DNA of 64,000 nt, from assembly GCF_030063355.1 (NCBI RefSeq), contig NZ_JASISZ010000034.1:16118-80117 (forward strand), in the 5' to 3' direction. Source of the stretch: Streptomyces sp. PH10-H1. GTDB taxonomy: Bacteria; Actinomycetota; Actinomycetes; Streptomycetales; Streptomycetaceae. Positions 43,634 to 52,278 of this stretch are shown here, piece after piece (the first letter of the stretch is position 1; every line of letters begins with the position of its first letter). Both the position numbers and the translations under genes were made by a program. Below the pieces are notes generated by a model, which saw only the letters and a program-made list of their open reading frames with translations, was not told where the DNA came from and searched no databases.

Positions 43634-45787
43634 GCCCGCCGCCCCCCGCGCCAGCCGCGTTTCGGCTTCGGCCACACGCGTACTGCGTTCGGAGGCGTAC
43701 AACTCCCGTGCCGCGCTCCAGTCGGACACCGCCCGCTCGGCGTGGCCCTGCTCGTGGTGCACGTCGCCGCGGAGCAGCAGGAGCCCGGCTTGCTGGTAGG
43801 CGGGGCCGTGGACGCGCATGATGGGTGACGCCTCGTCCAGGGCCTCGACCGCCCGGTCCAACTCCCCGGCCGCGCGGCGGTCTTGCGCGTACTGGAACAG
43901 TGCTTTGGCTTCGTTGTACCGGTCGCCGAACGCGTCGAACTGCCGGCGCGCGTCGAGCAGGGCTCGCGCGGCGTCCTCGTGCCGGCCCAGGGCTGTCAGA
44001 GCGCGCCCCCGGTGGTAGGTGAGCAGCGCGCGGCCGCGGGGATGGTGCACCGGGTCGAGCGCGGTCAGCGCCTGGAGGAACAGGGCGACCGCTTCCTGGG
44101 CACGGCCCTGTTTGAGTTCCAGCAGCCCCAGCCCCTCGAGTACGGAGGACTCCGTGCGGTGGTGGCCTTCCGTCCGCTGGGGTTCGGGCGGGCGCGCCAG
44201 CCGCAGCGCCGCCCTCAGATGGTCGTCCGCGTGCCGGGCGTCGTCCTCGGCGGCGCTGAAACGGTCGAGGTGGGCGAAGCCTAGCTCGTAGTGCATCCGC
44301 GCCATGGCGATCAGGTCGCCTGTTTCCAGGGCGGAGGCCAGTCCGGTGTTCAGCGCTTTGATCCAGTCGGCGTGATGGCCTCCTCTGAGGCAGAACGTCC
44401 ACAGTCCCTGGCACAGCCGCCAGGCGAGGGCATGCCGCCCGCTGCTGGCGGCGAGGTCCACCGCAGCGAAGAGGCCGGCGCTCTGACGTGCCAAGGCGCG
44501 GGTCGTGGCCCGCTGATCCGTCGCGGGGGGGCGGGCGTAGGTCCGATAGGTACCCATGGGGTCGTACCGCCAGCGGCCCGACAGGGCGGCCTCGGCACTC
44601 TCGGCCCGGTCCACGTAGTACCGCACGACACGGTCGAGCGCGTCCTCCCTGCTCTGCGCGGGTTCGTCGTCCTGCACGTGCCGCCAGGCGTGGTCGTGGA
44701 CCAAGCGGCTCATGCTGAACGAGTCACCGTCCTCCTGTTCCAGGAGGTTCGCGGCGCCCAGGGCACGCAGGGCGCGCCTCGTGGTGGAGGCGTCCGCGGC
44801 GAACAGTTCTTGTACGACACCCAGGTCACCCGAGGCGATCGGCAGCAGCCCCAAAAGCCGGTAGGCCCGGGCGATTTCGGTCTCCAGGTCCCCGACCGCC
44901 AGGTCCAGCATCCCCGAGAGGGAGGCGTCGTCCGACATGTCCATCGCCTCCCACCGGGTACGGCGGTCGTCGAACCGGAGGGCGAGGTCGTGCAGGGCCT
45001 CCGGCCCCAGCGCGGCCAGATGTGCTCCGACGATCCGTACGGCGAGCGGGATGCCGCCGCAGGCCTGAACCACCCACTGCCGCGCGGTGCGCGTGCCGCT
45101 CGGGAGCCGGCCGACGCGGGTGAGGAGTTCATCGCTGTGCAGGTCGTCGAGTGGCTTCACGGGGAGCACGTCGACATCGAAACGGCTGACGAGCCCCGGC
45201 AGCCGGCTGTGACTGGTGATCAGGACGACGCTCTGATCGGAGCCCGGAAGCAACGGGGCGACCTGTGCGGCGGTCAGCGCGCCGTCGATGAAGACGACGA
45301 CCGGTCCGCTGCTGGTCCATGACCGGAAGAACGCGGCGAGCGCGTCCGGATCGGACGGCCGGTCGTCCTTCGGCACACCTAGAATCCGCAGCCAGTCCTC
45401 CAGAACGGCCACCGGGTCGACCGGTCGCCCCGAGCTGTCCCGGCCCAGAACGGCGTGCAGTTGGATTCCGGGGAAGTCCGCCCGGTGCAGGTGCAGCCAT
45501 CTGCGGACCGCTGCCGTCGCGCCGACGCCCGGAACACCCGTGAGGAGCATCCGGGTGGGGATGTCCTCGGACCGGCAGCCGTCCCAGATCGTGTCCATCC
45601 GCGTGAACAGCTCCGCGTTGTTCACGTAGTGACGCACCGAGGGGACGGACATGCGCGGTGTATGCGCCACGGCCGCTGAGTGATAGTGCAGGTGCGCGTC
45701 CCGGGCCATGACCACGGCCTCGTGAAACGTGCCCCCGCCAATGGAGTTGTCCGTCGTTCCCACGATCCCAGTTTCCCCGTTCGTCAC
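43610..45787 (-). CDS. STAND/NB-ARC NTPase-like protein with TPR repeats
   Basis: 725 residues. Residues about 14-30 carry a Gly-rich motif NSIGGGTFHEAVVMARD. A STAND core follows: Walker A region LLTGVPGVGAT (84-91), where the lysine is Ala, and a Walker-B-like VVVFIDGALT. Then come the sensor helices GGIPLAVRIVGAHLAALG and a winged-helix region (RALGAANLLEQEDGDSFSMS), and at least four TPRs in the last 250 residues. This is the architecture of bacterial NLR-like immune or regulatory ATPases, but the missing Walker A lysine suggests it does not hydrolyse ATP. GTG 45787. Its 3' end overlaps the end of the repeat gene on the other strand by 24 bases. The partner gene is 49 bases upstream. Confidence 0.75.
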   Translation of the reverse strand: MTNGETGIVGTTDNSIGGGTFHEAVVMARDAHLHYHSAAVAHTPRMSVPSVRHYVNNAELFTRMDTIWDGCRSEDIPTRMLLTGVPGVGATAAVRRWLHLHRADFPGIQLHAVLGRDSSGRPVDPVAVLEDWLRILGVPKDDRPSDPDALAAFFRSWTSSGPVVVFIDGALTAAQVAPLLPGSDQSVVLITSHSRLPGLVSRFDVDVLPVKPLDDLHSDELLTRVGRLPSGTRTARQWVVQACGGIPLAVRIVGAHLAALGPEALHDLALRFDDRRTRWEAMDMSDDASLSGMLDLAVGDLETEIARAYRLLGLLPIASGDLGVVQELFAADASTTRRALRALGAANLLEQEDGDSFSMSRLVHDHAWRHVQDDEPAQSREDALDRVVRYYVDRAESAEAALSGRWRYDPMGTYRTYARPPATDQRATTRALARQSAGLFAAVDLAASSGRHALAWRLCQGLWTFCLRGGHHADWIKALNTGLASALETGDLIAMARMHYELGFAHLDRFSAAEDDARHADDHLRAALRLARPPEPQRTEGHHRTESSVLEGLGLLELKQGRAQEAVALFLQALTALDPVHHPRGRALLTYHRGRALTALGRHEDAARALLDARRQFDAFGDRYNEAKALFQYAQDRRAAGELDRAVEALDEASPIMRVHGPAYQQAGLLLLRGDVHHEQGHAERAVSDWSAARELYASERSTRVAEAETRLARGAAGSGLGDEE

Positions 45788-45836
45788 CGCATACGGACCC
45801 GTTCGTTCCCCGATGGCGTGTCGCGGGACGAGCGGT

Positions 45837-46319
45837 TCAGCTCTGGTTTCGGGGGTCGACGGGTACGGGGGGCGCTGGAGGTGCGGCGGGTGCGGCAGGT
45901 GCGTGAAAGGTCAGCGACGCGAAGTCCCGGCCCTGCATGACCGGTCCGTGCTGCACGCCGCCGCTGATGCGATTGTGCACAACCGAGGTCTCCGCCGGGG
46001 GCAGCTCGGACCCGAGCTCCTCCAGCACCGCACGCAGCTCGTCGGCAGCGGCGGGATCTGCCTGCAGCAGACGCCGCAGCCTCAACCGCCATGCGGCCTC
46101 GACATCCGCAACGGTCGGCTCGTCACTCGCCGCGAGGGCGCGCACCACCTCGTCCCGGGAGCCGTCCAGCTCATCCTCCACCGCGGCGGTCGCCTCGGTA
46201 CGGCCGCGGCTGAACAGGGCCACCAGCCGGCCCCGCGCCTGCGCCCAGGATTCCGACACCATCAACCCGACCAGCGTCGTCGCCCCCGATGTCGCAAGCG
46301 CCACCAACTCGGCTTCCAC
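45837..46319 (-). CDS. Small partner of the STAND protein with matching amyloid-like motif
   Basis: 160 residues. The N-terminus (MEAELVALATSGATTLVGLM) may be a membrane-interacting helix; a helical Ala/Glu-rich middle follows, then at about residues 121-138 NRISGGVQHGPVMQGRDF, then a Pro/Ala-rich tail. The motif aligns with the N-terminal motif of the adjacent STAND protein. In known bacterial NLR pairs such motifs lie at the C-terminus of the effector and the N-terminus of the NLR and join them by amyloid-like templating; the layout here is the same. I chose GTG 46319 (AAGGGGG at 5 bases); GTG 46334 is an alternative. Effector activity unknown. Confidence 0.6.
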   Translation of the reverse strand: MEAELVALATSGATTLVGLMVSESWAQARGRLVALFSRGRTEATAAVEDELDGSRDEVVRALAASDEPTVADVEAAWRLRLRRLLQADPAAADELRAVLEELGSELPPAETSVVHNRISGGVQHGPVMQGRDFASLTFHAPAAPAAPPAPPVPVDPRNQS

Positions 46320-46470
46320 AGCAACCCCCTTCACCGCTCCGTACGGCCCACCGTAGAGGCGTTGACGTTCGGTCGGTAGTGCACCCGGCGCCGGCCCGTG
46401 GCCGGCCGGGCGGTCGCCTCGATGCCGATGACGCGCCAGGTCCGGTGCGAAGCGGCCCGGTTACGGGCAC

Positions 46471-46503
46471 GGACCCCTCCCCCGCTGTGACGGGGAGGGG
46501 TCC
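46471..46503. terminator. Hairpin terminator after the S53 peptidase
   Basis: Stem GGACCCCTCCCC pairing with GGGGAGGGGTCC over a 9-base loop, 25 bases past the peptidase stop at 46528 on the minus strand. Confidence 0.75.
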
Positions 46504-46527
46504 GCACCGGTGCTGTGACGAGCGGCG

Positions 46528-48255
46528 TCAGGAGACGGTCACGTCGTCGTAGTAGGTGTAGGTCGCGTCACCCGCGTAGTTGTCGTCCTGGCTGGTGAGG
46601 GTGAGGGTGTAGCTGTGGCCCGCGGTCACGGAGCCGGTGGCCGTCTTCCAGCCGGCGCCGTTGGTGCAGGTCTTGGCCAGGACGGTGGTCGTGGTGGCGG
46701 TGGTGTTGTCCTTCAGCGTGGCGGTGGCCCAGTCGTAGGTGACCGTGTCGGGGCAGGTCACGTTGTAGGCGAAGGAGACCTTGGTGCTGCCGGTGGGCGC
46801 GGTGAAGGTCTGGGCGATGGAGGAGGTGGTGGTCGGGCTGGACGAGCCGAGCACGGCGCCGTAGCTGCCGGAGTGCGCCGCCGCGGCGCTGACGGAAGTG
46901 GCGCCGGTGGAGGTCCAGCCGCTGAGGGTGCCGGCTTCGAGGGTGCCGTTGGTCAGCGTGGTGCCGCCGCCGGTGCTGCCGCCGGTGGCGAAGGCCGTGG
47001 TGCCGTTCGGGGTGCCGAGGCCGGTCGGGCCGTCGTAGCCGGTGCCGGCGGTGCACAGGTAGCTCGGCGAGCAGCTGCCGTTGTTACCGGTGGTGACGTC
47101 GTTGAGCGCGCTGGTGTGCGCGTAGGGGTACTTGGACGGGTAGTCGGCGGGTGCGGGGGTGCCGGCCAGGGCGTAGACGCCGGCGATGATCGGCGAGGAG
47201 GCGCTGGTGCCGCCGTAGACGTTCCAGCCGGTGGCCTGGTAACTGTCGTAGACCGCGACGCCGGTGGCCGGGTCGGCCACGGCCGACACATCGGAGATGG
47301 TGCGCTTGGAGCAGCCGCTGTCGGTCTGCCAGCTGGGCTTGGGGTCATAGGCCGAGCAGCCGGAACCGGTGCCCTCGGTGGCGTTGGTGTGCCACACCGA
47401 CTCCGACCAGCCGCGGGCGCTGGAGTCCCGCTTCAGGGCGGTGCCTCCGACGGAGGTCACGTACTGGGAGGCCGCGGGGTACTCGGCCCCGTAGGCGGAG
47501 TCGCCCGCCGACACGGTGATCGCGACGCCGGGGTGCTTGAAGTACTGGTTGTCCGCTGTGAGGTCCGAGGCGTCCTCGGAGCCGCCGTAGCTGTTGGACA
47601 CGTACTTGGCGCCCTTGCTCACCGCGGTGTTGACCGCGGTGCCCAGGTCGCTCATGTTGGCCGTGGTGGCCTCGACGAGCAGGATGTGGGCGTTGGGGGC
47701 GATCGCCGAGACCATGTCGAGGTCCAGGGAGATCTCGCCGGCCCAGCCGGCGTCGGCGGCCGGGTAGGTGGTGCCGCCGGTCTGGTTGATCTTGCTGAAG
47801 CAGCCGTTGGACGTGGTGCACGCCGGCAGGCCGTACTGGGTGCGGTAGGCGGCCAGGTCGGATTCGGCGTTGGGGTCGTCCTGGGCGTCGACGATGGCGA
47901 CCGTCGCGCCGGCGCCGCCGTTGGCCGGCAGGTTGTAGGCGCTGATCAGGTCGGTCGGCCCGAACCCGGACGGGACGGCGAGCGGCGACACCGCGTTGAC
48001 CGTGAGGGCGTGCGGCTGGACGACATCGGTGCGGGCCAGCGCGTTGCAGGCCATCATCCGGTGCCGGGTGGGTTCCGAGCAGAGCCGCTTGATGTGCGGC
48101 TGGGCCGAGGCGGCGGAGGCCGGCGTGCCGGCGCTCGCGGTGGGCTGGGCCTGTGCCGATCCGGCCGCGGTCAGGCCGGTGGTGGCGAACGACAGCGCGA
48201 CCAGCCCGGTCAGGGCGGTCCGTTTCGCAGCACGGGATATGGGGGGGATACCCAT
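46528..48255 (-). CDS. Secreted S53 (sedolisin-type) peptidase with C-terminal module
   Basis: 575 residues. Signal peptide with ALTGLVALSFATTGLTAAGS to AQA. The sedolisin catalytic set is visible: E174 and D178/D180 in GWAGEISLDLDMVSAIAP, the oxyanion Asp in SAGDSAYGAEYP (D252) and Ser351 in GGTSASSPI. There is no large pro-domain, only about 65 residues before the catalytic start. After the peptidase comes a Gly/Thr linker and a 140-residue module (TLEAGTLSGWTSTGATSVSA to YYDDVTVS) with two Cys, shared with the BNR protein at 49670. It probably digests external protein. Divergent flank is long and empty. Confidence 0.88.
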   Translation of the reverse strand: MGIPPISRAAKRTALTGLVALSFATTGLTAAGSAQAQPTASAGTPASAASAQPHIKRLCSEPTRHRMMACNALARTDVVQPHALTVNAVSPLAVPSGFGPTDLISAYNLPANGGAGATVAIVDAQDDPNAESDLAAYRTQYGLPACTTSNGCFSKINQTGGTTYPAADAGWAGEISLDLDMVSAIAPNAHILLVEATTANMSDLGTAVNTAVSKGAKYVSNSYGGSEDASDLTADNQYFKHPGVAITVSAGDSAYGAEYPAASQYVTSVGGTALKRDSSARGWSESVWHTNATEGTGSGCSAYDPKPSWQTDSGCSKRTISDVSAVADPATGVAVYDSYQATGWNVYGGTSASSPIIAGVYALAGTPAPADYPSKYPYAHTSALNDVTTGNNGSCSPSYLCTAGTGYDGPTGLGTPNGTTAFATGGSTGGGTTLTNGTLEAGTLSGWTSTGATSVSAAAAHSGSYGAVLGSSSPTTTSSIAQTFTAPTGSTKVSFAYNVTCPDTVTYDWATATLKDNTTATTTTVLAKTCTNGAGWKTATGSVTAGHSYTLTLTSQDDNYAGDATYTYYDDVTVS

Positions 48256-49207
48256 GGGTGAGGGGTGCCTCTCTTGTGCTGGTCATCCGCGCGTCGATCG
48301 ACGGCGGTGTGACCAATCGTCTGGACAGCGACAGAAGGCGTACCGGGTCACGCTCCCGAACCGTGCTGTTGCCTCCCGGCCGACATATCCGCGAATATCC
48401 GCGCACCAGGGAGAGCGACGGAACGCGGCACGGCAATCACCCGGCGGCTTTCCCCGGGTGTGCGGCGAAGCGCTCCGCAGAGAATTGCTCTCTCTGCCGA
48501 CAAGGAAGTGAGGCACTGAACCGAAACACGCTCCGGCGCCTGACAAACTGTCACCACGAGGCGTGGTGACACCATCTGCCGCCGGAAGCAAAGCAGACTT
48601 GATGAACACCGGTCAACAGCTCTGCGTGAGTTCATAGGCCGAACCCGTTACGGCAATGTGAACCGGATGGACAGAGCGGGGCCATAACGCCTAAAGGTCC
48701 CTCGACCATTGCCCGCAACCGGTTGTGAATTGACCGGAGGCCGGAATCCGCGAACAGAAACACATGACGAGAATTTGACGACTCGTTGACCAACGCGTCG
48801 AAGATTCCCCGCCTCAGGGCGCGGGTTGGATTCCCGTGGACCAGACGTTCTGAGCGCCGAAGAGGACGCCCCCATATTAAAACGAATGTCATTCCACTAC
48901 TGTCGGGAGTGGAGCGACGGACCTGATGGGCGCGCGAGGGCGTCCATGCATACGCCTGTCGGAGTCCGGTCGGTTCCGCACCAGTCGTCGGCAGTGCGTG
49001 GGGTACTGCCGACGACGTGCGGGACGCGCGACTGCCGAAGGCCCGCTCCCGGACCGTTGGCGGCTTACCGGGGAAGCGGCACGGGCGCGCTGAGTGCCGC
49101 CACCGCGATGGCGGGCATGGTGGCGCCGAGTTGAACTTCGACGGTGCCGCCCGGTCGCCGGACACCGCTACGGCCGGTAGCGGAAGGTGCGTTCGCCGGC
49201 CTCAACG
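48256..49207. other. Gene-poor region upstream of the S53 peptidase
   Basis: About 950 bases with lower GC at 48560-48900 (for example gaatttgacgactcgttgacc and atattaaaacgaatg). No frame on either strand gives a convincing protein. It may hold promoters for the peptidase; no box is clear enough to call. Confidence 0.4.
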
Positions 49208-49246
49208 GCGCGCCCCGCCCCCGGTGTTCCCGCGGGGGGGGCGCGC
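49208..49246. terminator. GC-rich hairpin after the decayed 49.3-kb gene
   Basis: GCGCGCCCC pairs with GGGGCGCGC, extended by C/G runs with one bulge. It begins 10 bases past the stop at 49256 on the minus strand. Confidence 0.5.
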
Positions 49247-49255
49247 TGCCGTGCG

Positions 49256-49610
49256 TCAGCCGGGCTGCGGCACCCAGAGGACCGCGCGGTAGGGGCCGTT
49301 GGCGGTGGAGCGTCGGGCGGCGTGGTCGCGGCGCTGCCGACGACCTCGCCCTGGTGATCGGCGCTGGTCGCCGTGGCGTTGAGGCCGCCCAGCGCGGGCA
49401 GCCGGGTGAACTCGCCGGTGTCGACACGGTCGGCGAAGGCGAAGGGGCCCGGGAAGACGTCGCCGACGACGAGCCGCCCGGTGAACCCGTTGCACTCGGT
49501 GACGCCGAGCTCGGGGTCGAGCGGCGTCCGCGTGCCGGTGGTGAGGTCGAAGGAGTACGCGGCCCGGCCGTCCGAGGCGACGGCGGTGTGCCCGCTGCCG
49601 GCATGCCGCC
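49256..49610 (-). pseudogene. Decayed HAF-repeat-like secreted protein, 3' fragment
   Basis: Minus-strand frame TAVASDGRAAYSFDLTTGTR, GVTECNGFTGRLVVGDVFPG, LPALGGLNATATSADHQGEV looks like a beta-propeller or HAF-repeat protein. At about 49323 the homology moves to the next frame (AARRSTANGPYRAVLWVPQPG, stop 49256), so one base is missing. The N-terminal two thirds are absent. Family is guessed from the repeat style. Confidence 0.45.
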
Positions 49611-49669
49611 GAACACAGCGGTGCGGGCGCACCTCAAGGTGCGCCCGCACCGGGTGGATTCCGCGGGGC

Positions 49670-51586
49670 TCAGCGCAGGGTGGTCAGCGGGACGCGCGGT
49701 GTGGCGGGCTCGGTGAAGACCGGTGTCCCGTGCTCGGCTTTGGCGATGCCGCCGGTGACGGTGAGTCCGCCGGCGGTGTAGAGGGCTTCGTCGAAGGCCT
49801 GCCCGTTGGCGGGGGCCTTGCCGACGGCGAAGACCGCGAAGGCTTTGCCGCCGATGACGGAGGTCGACATGTAGTCACCAACCATGCTGCCTTGGGTGGT
49901 GTTGGCGATCTGGGACAGGGACGTGGGTCCCGCCACGGTGGTGGCCGCGCTCCAGGTGGAGCCGCCGTTGGCGGAGGAGAGGTAGCCGACGTCCAACTGG
50001 CAGCTGGAGGCAGTGCAGTTGGCGTTCGGGTAGAAGTAGTAGTACAGGCCGATCTTGGCGGTGGTGCCGGACGTGGCGTGGTCGACGCCGATGCCCGGGA
50101 TGAAGTGGTCGACGCCGGAGTTGGTGGCGTCGATGGGCACGCGGGTCACCGCGGACCAGGTGGTGCCGTTGGTGGAGGTGGAGTAGACGATGTCGTTGGA
50201 GGGGCAGCCGGAGCGGAAGCGGCAGTCCTGCCAGGCGACATAGATCTTCCCTGCGGCGTCGATCTCGGCCGACGGCAGGCCGGAGCCGTCCCGCAGTCCG
50301 CCGGCCGCCGTGTGGCTGGAGACGTTGGCGACCAGGGACGTACTCCCCCAGGACGAACCACCGTTGGTGGAGCTGAAGGCCCGTACCGAGGAGCCGTTGG
50401 TGGAGTACGGGACGACGACGGTGCCGCTCGGCTGGACCAGCGGCTGGCCGCCGAGCCCGCTCGGCGTACCGGAGGGGGACTTGGGGGCGGACCAGGTGGC
50501 GCCTCCGTCCGTGGAGGTGCTCATGATGACGCGGTTGCCGGAGGAGGTGAGGTCGACCTCGATGTAGCAGTTCCCGTAGAACGGGCTGGTGCTGGTGTTG
50601 TCGCAGACGATCCATTCCTTGTCGTAGCCCTGGCCGTCGCCCCCGATCGCCAGCACCGGATTGTTCCAGCTGACGCCATCGGCGGAACGGCTGACGGTGA
50701 CGCCCGCGCCGTTGACGGCCGAGTCGATGACCAGGCCCGAGACCATCCAGGTGCCGTGCTTGACGTCGTAGGCCACGGACGGGTCGGAGACCCGGGCCCA
50801 GGTGCCGCCGCCCTGGTAGACGGTGATGCCGGGCAGCATGCCGTGGCTCCAGGTGGCGCCGGAGTCGGTGGAGGTGTTCCAGCCGATGTCCGAGCCACCG
50901 CCGTCATTGAACCGGCCGACCTGCGAGGAGGTGACGATGGTGCTGCCGTAGGCGAAGGTGTCGGGTTCCACCTCGGTGGCGTGCTGGCTGCTGCTGTTGG
51001 TGAACGGGTCGGTGCTCACCTGGGTCAGTCCGGGTGGCGGGGGTGGTCCGCCGGCCAGGGTGACGTCGTCGTAGAGGGTGTAGGTGGCGTCCCCGGCGTA
51101 GTTGTCGTCGTGGCTGATCAGGGTGAGGGTGTAGGAGTGACCTGCCGTCACCGCTGCGGTGGCCTGCTTCCAGCCCTGGCCGTTGGTGCAGGTCTTGGCG
51201 AGCGCGGTGGCCGTGGTCCCGGCCGTGTTGTCCTTGAGGGTGGCGGTCGCCCAGTCGTAGGTGAGGGTGTCCGGGCAGGTGATGCTGTACCAGAAGGAGA
51301 GTTGGGCCTCACCGGCCGCCGCGGTGAAGGTCTGGGCGACGGTGGAGTCGCCGTTGGTGGGAGCGGTGCCGCCGACGCGGGCGGCGTAGGTGCCGCTGTG
51401 GACACCGGAGTTGACCACCGCGGTGGAGCCGGTGGATGTCCACCCCGACAAGGTGCCGGTCTCGAAACCGCCGTTGACCGTCGCTGCCCGGGCGGGCTGG
51501 GTGAGCAGCACCGCGGTCAGGCCGACGGTGGCGACGCTGGTCGCGGCCGCTAACACGCGGCGTGAGCGCACATGCGGGTGTGGCAT
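49670..51586 (-). CDS. Secreted BNR/Asp-box (sialidase-like) protein with N-terminal module
   Basis: 638 residues. Signal peptide (ATSVATVGLTAVLLTQPARA). Residues about 35-180 are the same module as at the end of the S53 peptidase (GGFETGTLSGWTSTGST to LYDDVTLAG, two Cys in TCPDTLTY and KTCTNGQGW). The rest is a six-bladed propeller with Asp-boxes: STDSGATW, STDGGATW, STNGGSSW, STNGTTW and SANGGSTW. No sialidase Arg-triad is obvious, so glycan hydrolysis is not certain. ATG 51586 starts the signal peptide. Confidence 0.8.
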   Translation of the reverse strand: MPHPHVRSRRVLAAATSVATVGLTAVLLTQPARAATVNGGFETGTLSGWTSTGSTAVVNSGVHSGTYAARVGGTAPTNGDSTVAQTFTAAAGEAQLSFWYSITCPDTLTYDWATATLKDNTAGTTATALAKTCTNGQGWKQATAAVTAGHSYTLTLISHDDNYAGDATYTLYDDVTLAGGPPPPPGLTQVSTDPFTNSSSQHATEVEPDTFAYGSTIVTSSQVGRFNDGGGSDIGWNTSTDSGATWSHGMLPGITVYQGGGTWARVSDPSVAYDVKHGTWMVSGLVIDSAVNGAGVTVSRSADGVSWNNPVLAIGGDGQGYDKEWIVCDNTSTSPFYGNCYIEVDLTSSGNRVIMSTSTDGGATWSAPKSPSGTPSGLGGQPLVQPSGTVVVPYSTNGSSVRAFSSTNGGSSWGSTSLVANVSSHTAAGGLRDGSGLPSAEIDAAGKIYVAWQDCRFRSGCPSNDIVYSTSTNGTTWSAVTRVPIDATNSGVDHFIPGIGVDHATSGTTAKIGLYYYFYPNANCTASSCQLDVGYLSSANGGSTWSAATTVAGPTSLSQIANTTQGSMVGDYMSTSVIGGKAFAVFAVGKAPANGQAFDEALYTAGGLTVTGGIAKAEHGTPVFTEPATPRVPLTTLR

Positions 51587-51680
51587 GGGTAACCCCTTCG
51601 GGTGGGGGACGGCGTTCGTCCTCTGACGGAGGTGCGGGCTGCCGAGCCCCACACGGCAGCCCGCAGCTTGAGGCCCGGGA

Positions 51681-51731
51681 TCAGGCGGTGGTGACATCGT
51701 CGTAGCGGGTGCAGGTGGCGTCGCCGTGCGT
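51681..51731 (-). pseudogene. Relic of a third copy of the secreted module
   Basis: The minus strand reads STHGDATCTRYDDVTTA then stop, matching the end of the module in the two neighbouring proteins (GDATYTYYDDVTVS and GDATYTLYDDVTL). No upstream homology remains, so this is the tail of a deleted paralogue. Confidence 0.55.
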
Positions 51732-52007
51732 CGAGCGCCGTGGCGGGGAGCGAGGCGAGGAGGGCAGACAAGGCGGCCATGCAGCCTCGTCCGATCGTGG
51801 AGCGTGGCACTGAACATCCTTTCGAGCAGCCGGGGATCGCCCGGGCGCCTGGGGTGAAGGACGTTCACGCAAGGTGGACGCGTGTTCGCAACTCGCGATA
51901 CTTGCACCGGACATGACAGTCGACAAGGCTGTAGACAGTCGCACTTCCGACGCGACCAAGAATTTGCGCGTCCTGGCGAACCCCGGGCGATTCACGCCCT
52001 GACCACA

Positions 52008-52045
52008 TGTCGCGCCCGCGTGTCGCGCCCGCGTGTCGCGCCGCG
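52008..52045. repeat. 13-bp tandem repeat
   Basis: TGTCGCGCCCGCG repeated twice, then a third, imperfect copy, in the non-coding stretch (51732-52278) between the two BNR genes, which otherwise shows nothing recognisable. Confidence 0.7.
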
Positions 52046-52278
52046 GCGCAGACCGGGGTTGACGCCGGGGCGCTTTCGCCTCCGGCCTCGTGCCCGGATT
52101 CCGTCTCGTACGGCTTGCTGTGCCCCAGTAGGCTCGCTGCCTGACCGTCTCCGCGGAGAACCCGGACACCCCGGAACCGCTCGGAACGGCTCGGAACGGA
52201 ACGCCCCGAGGACAGCATCGCCCAGGACAACAACCACCGGTTTCACCGGCTTTCACGGCCAAGGACCATGGGGGCTCC

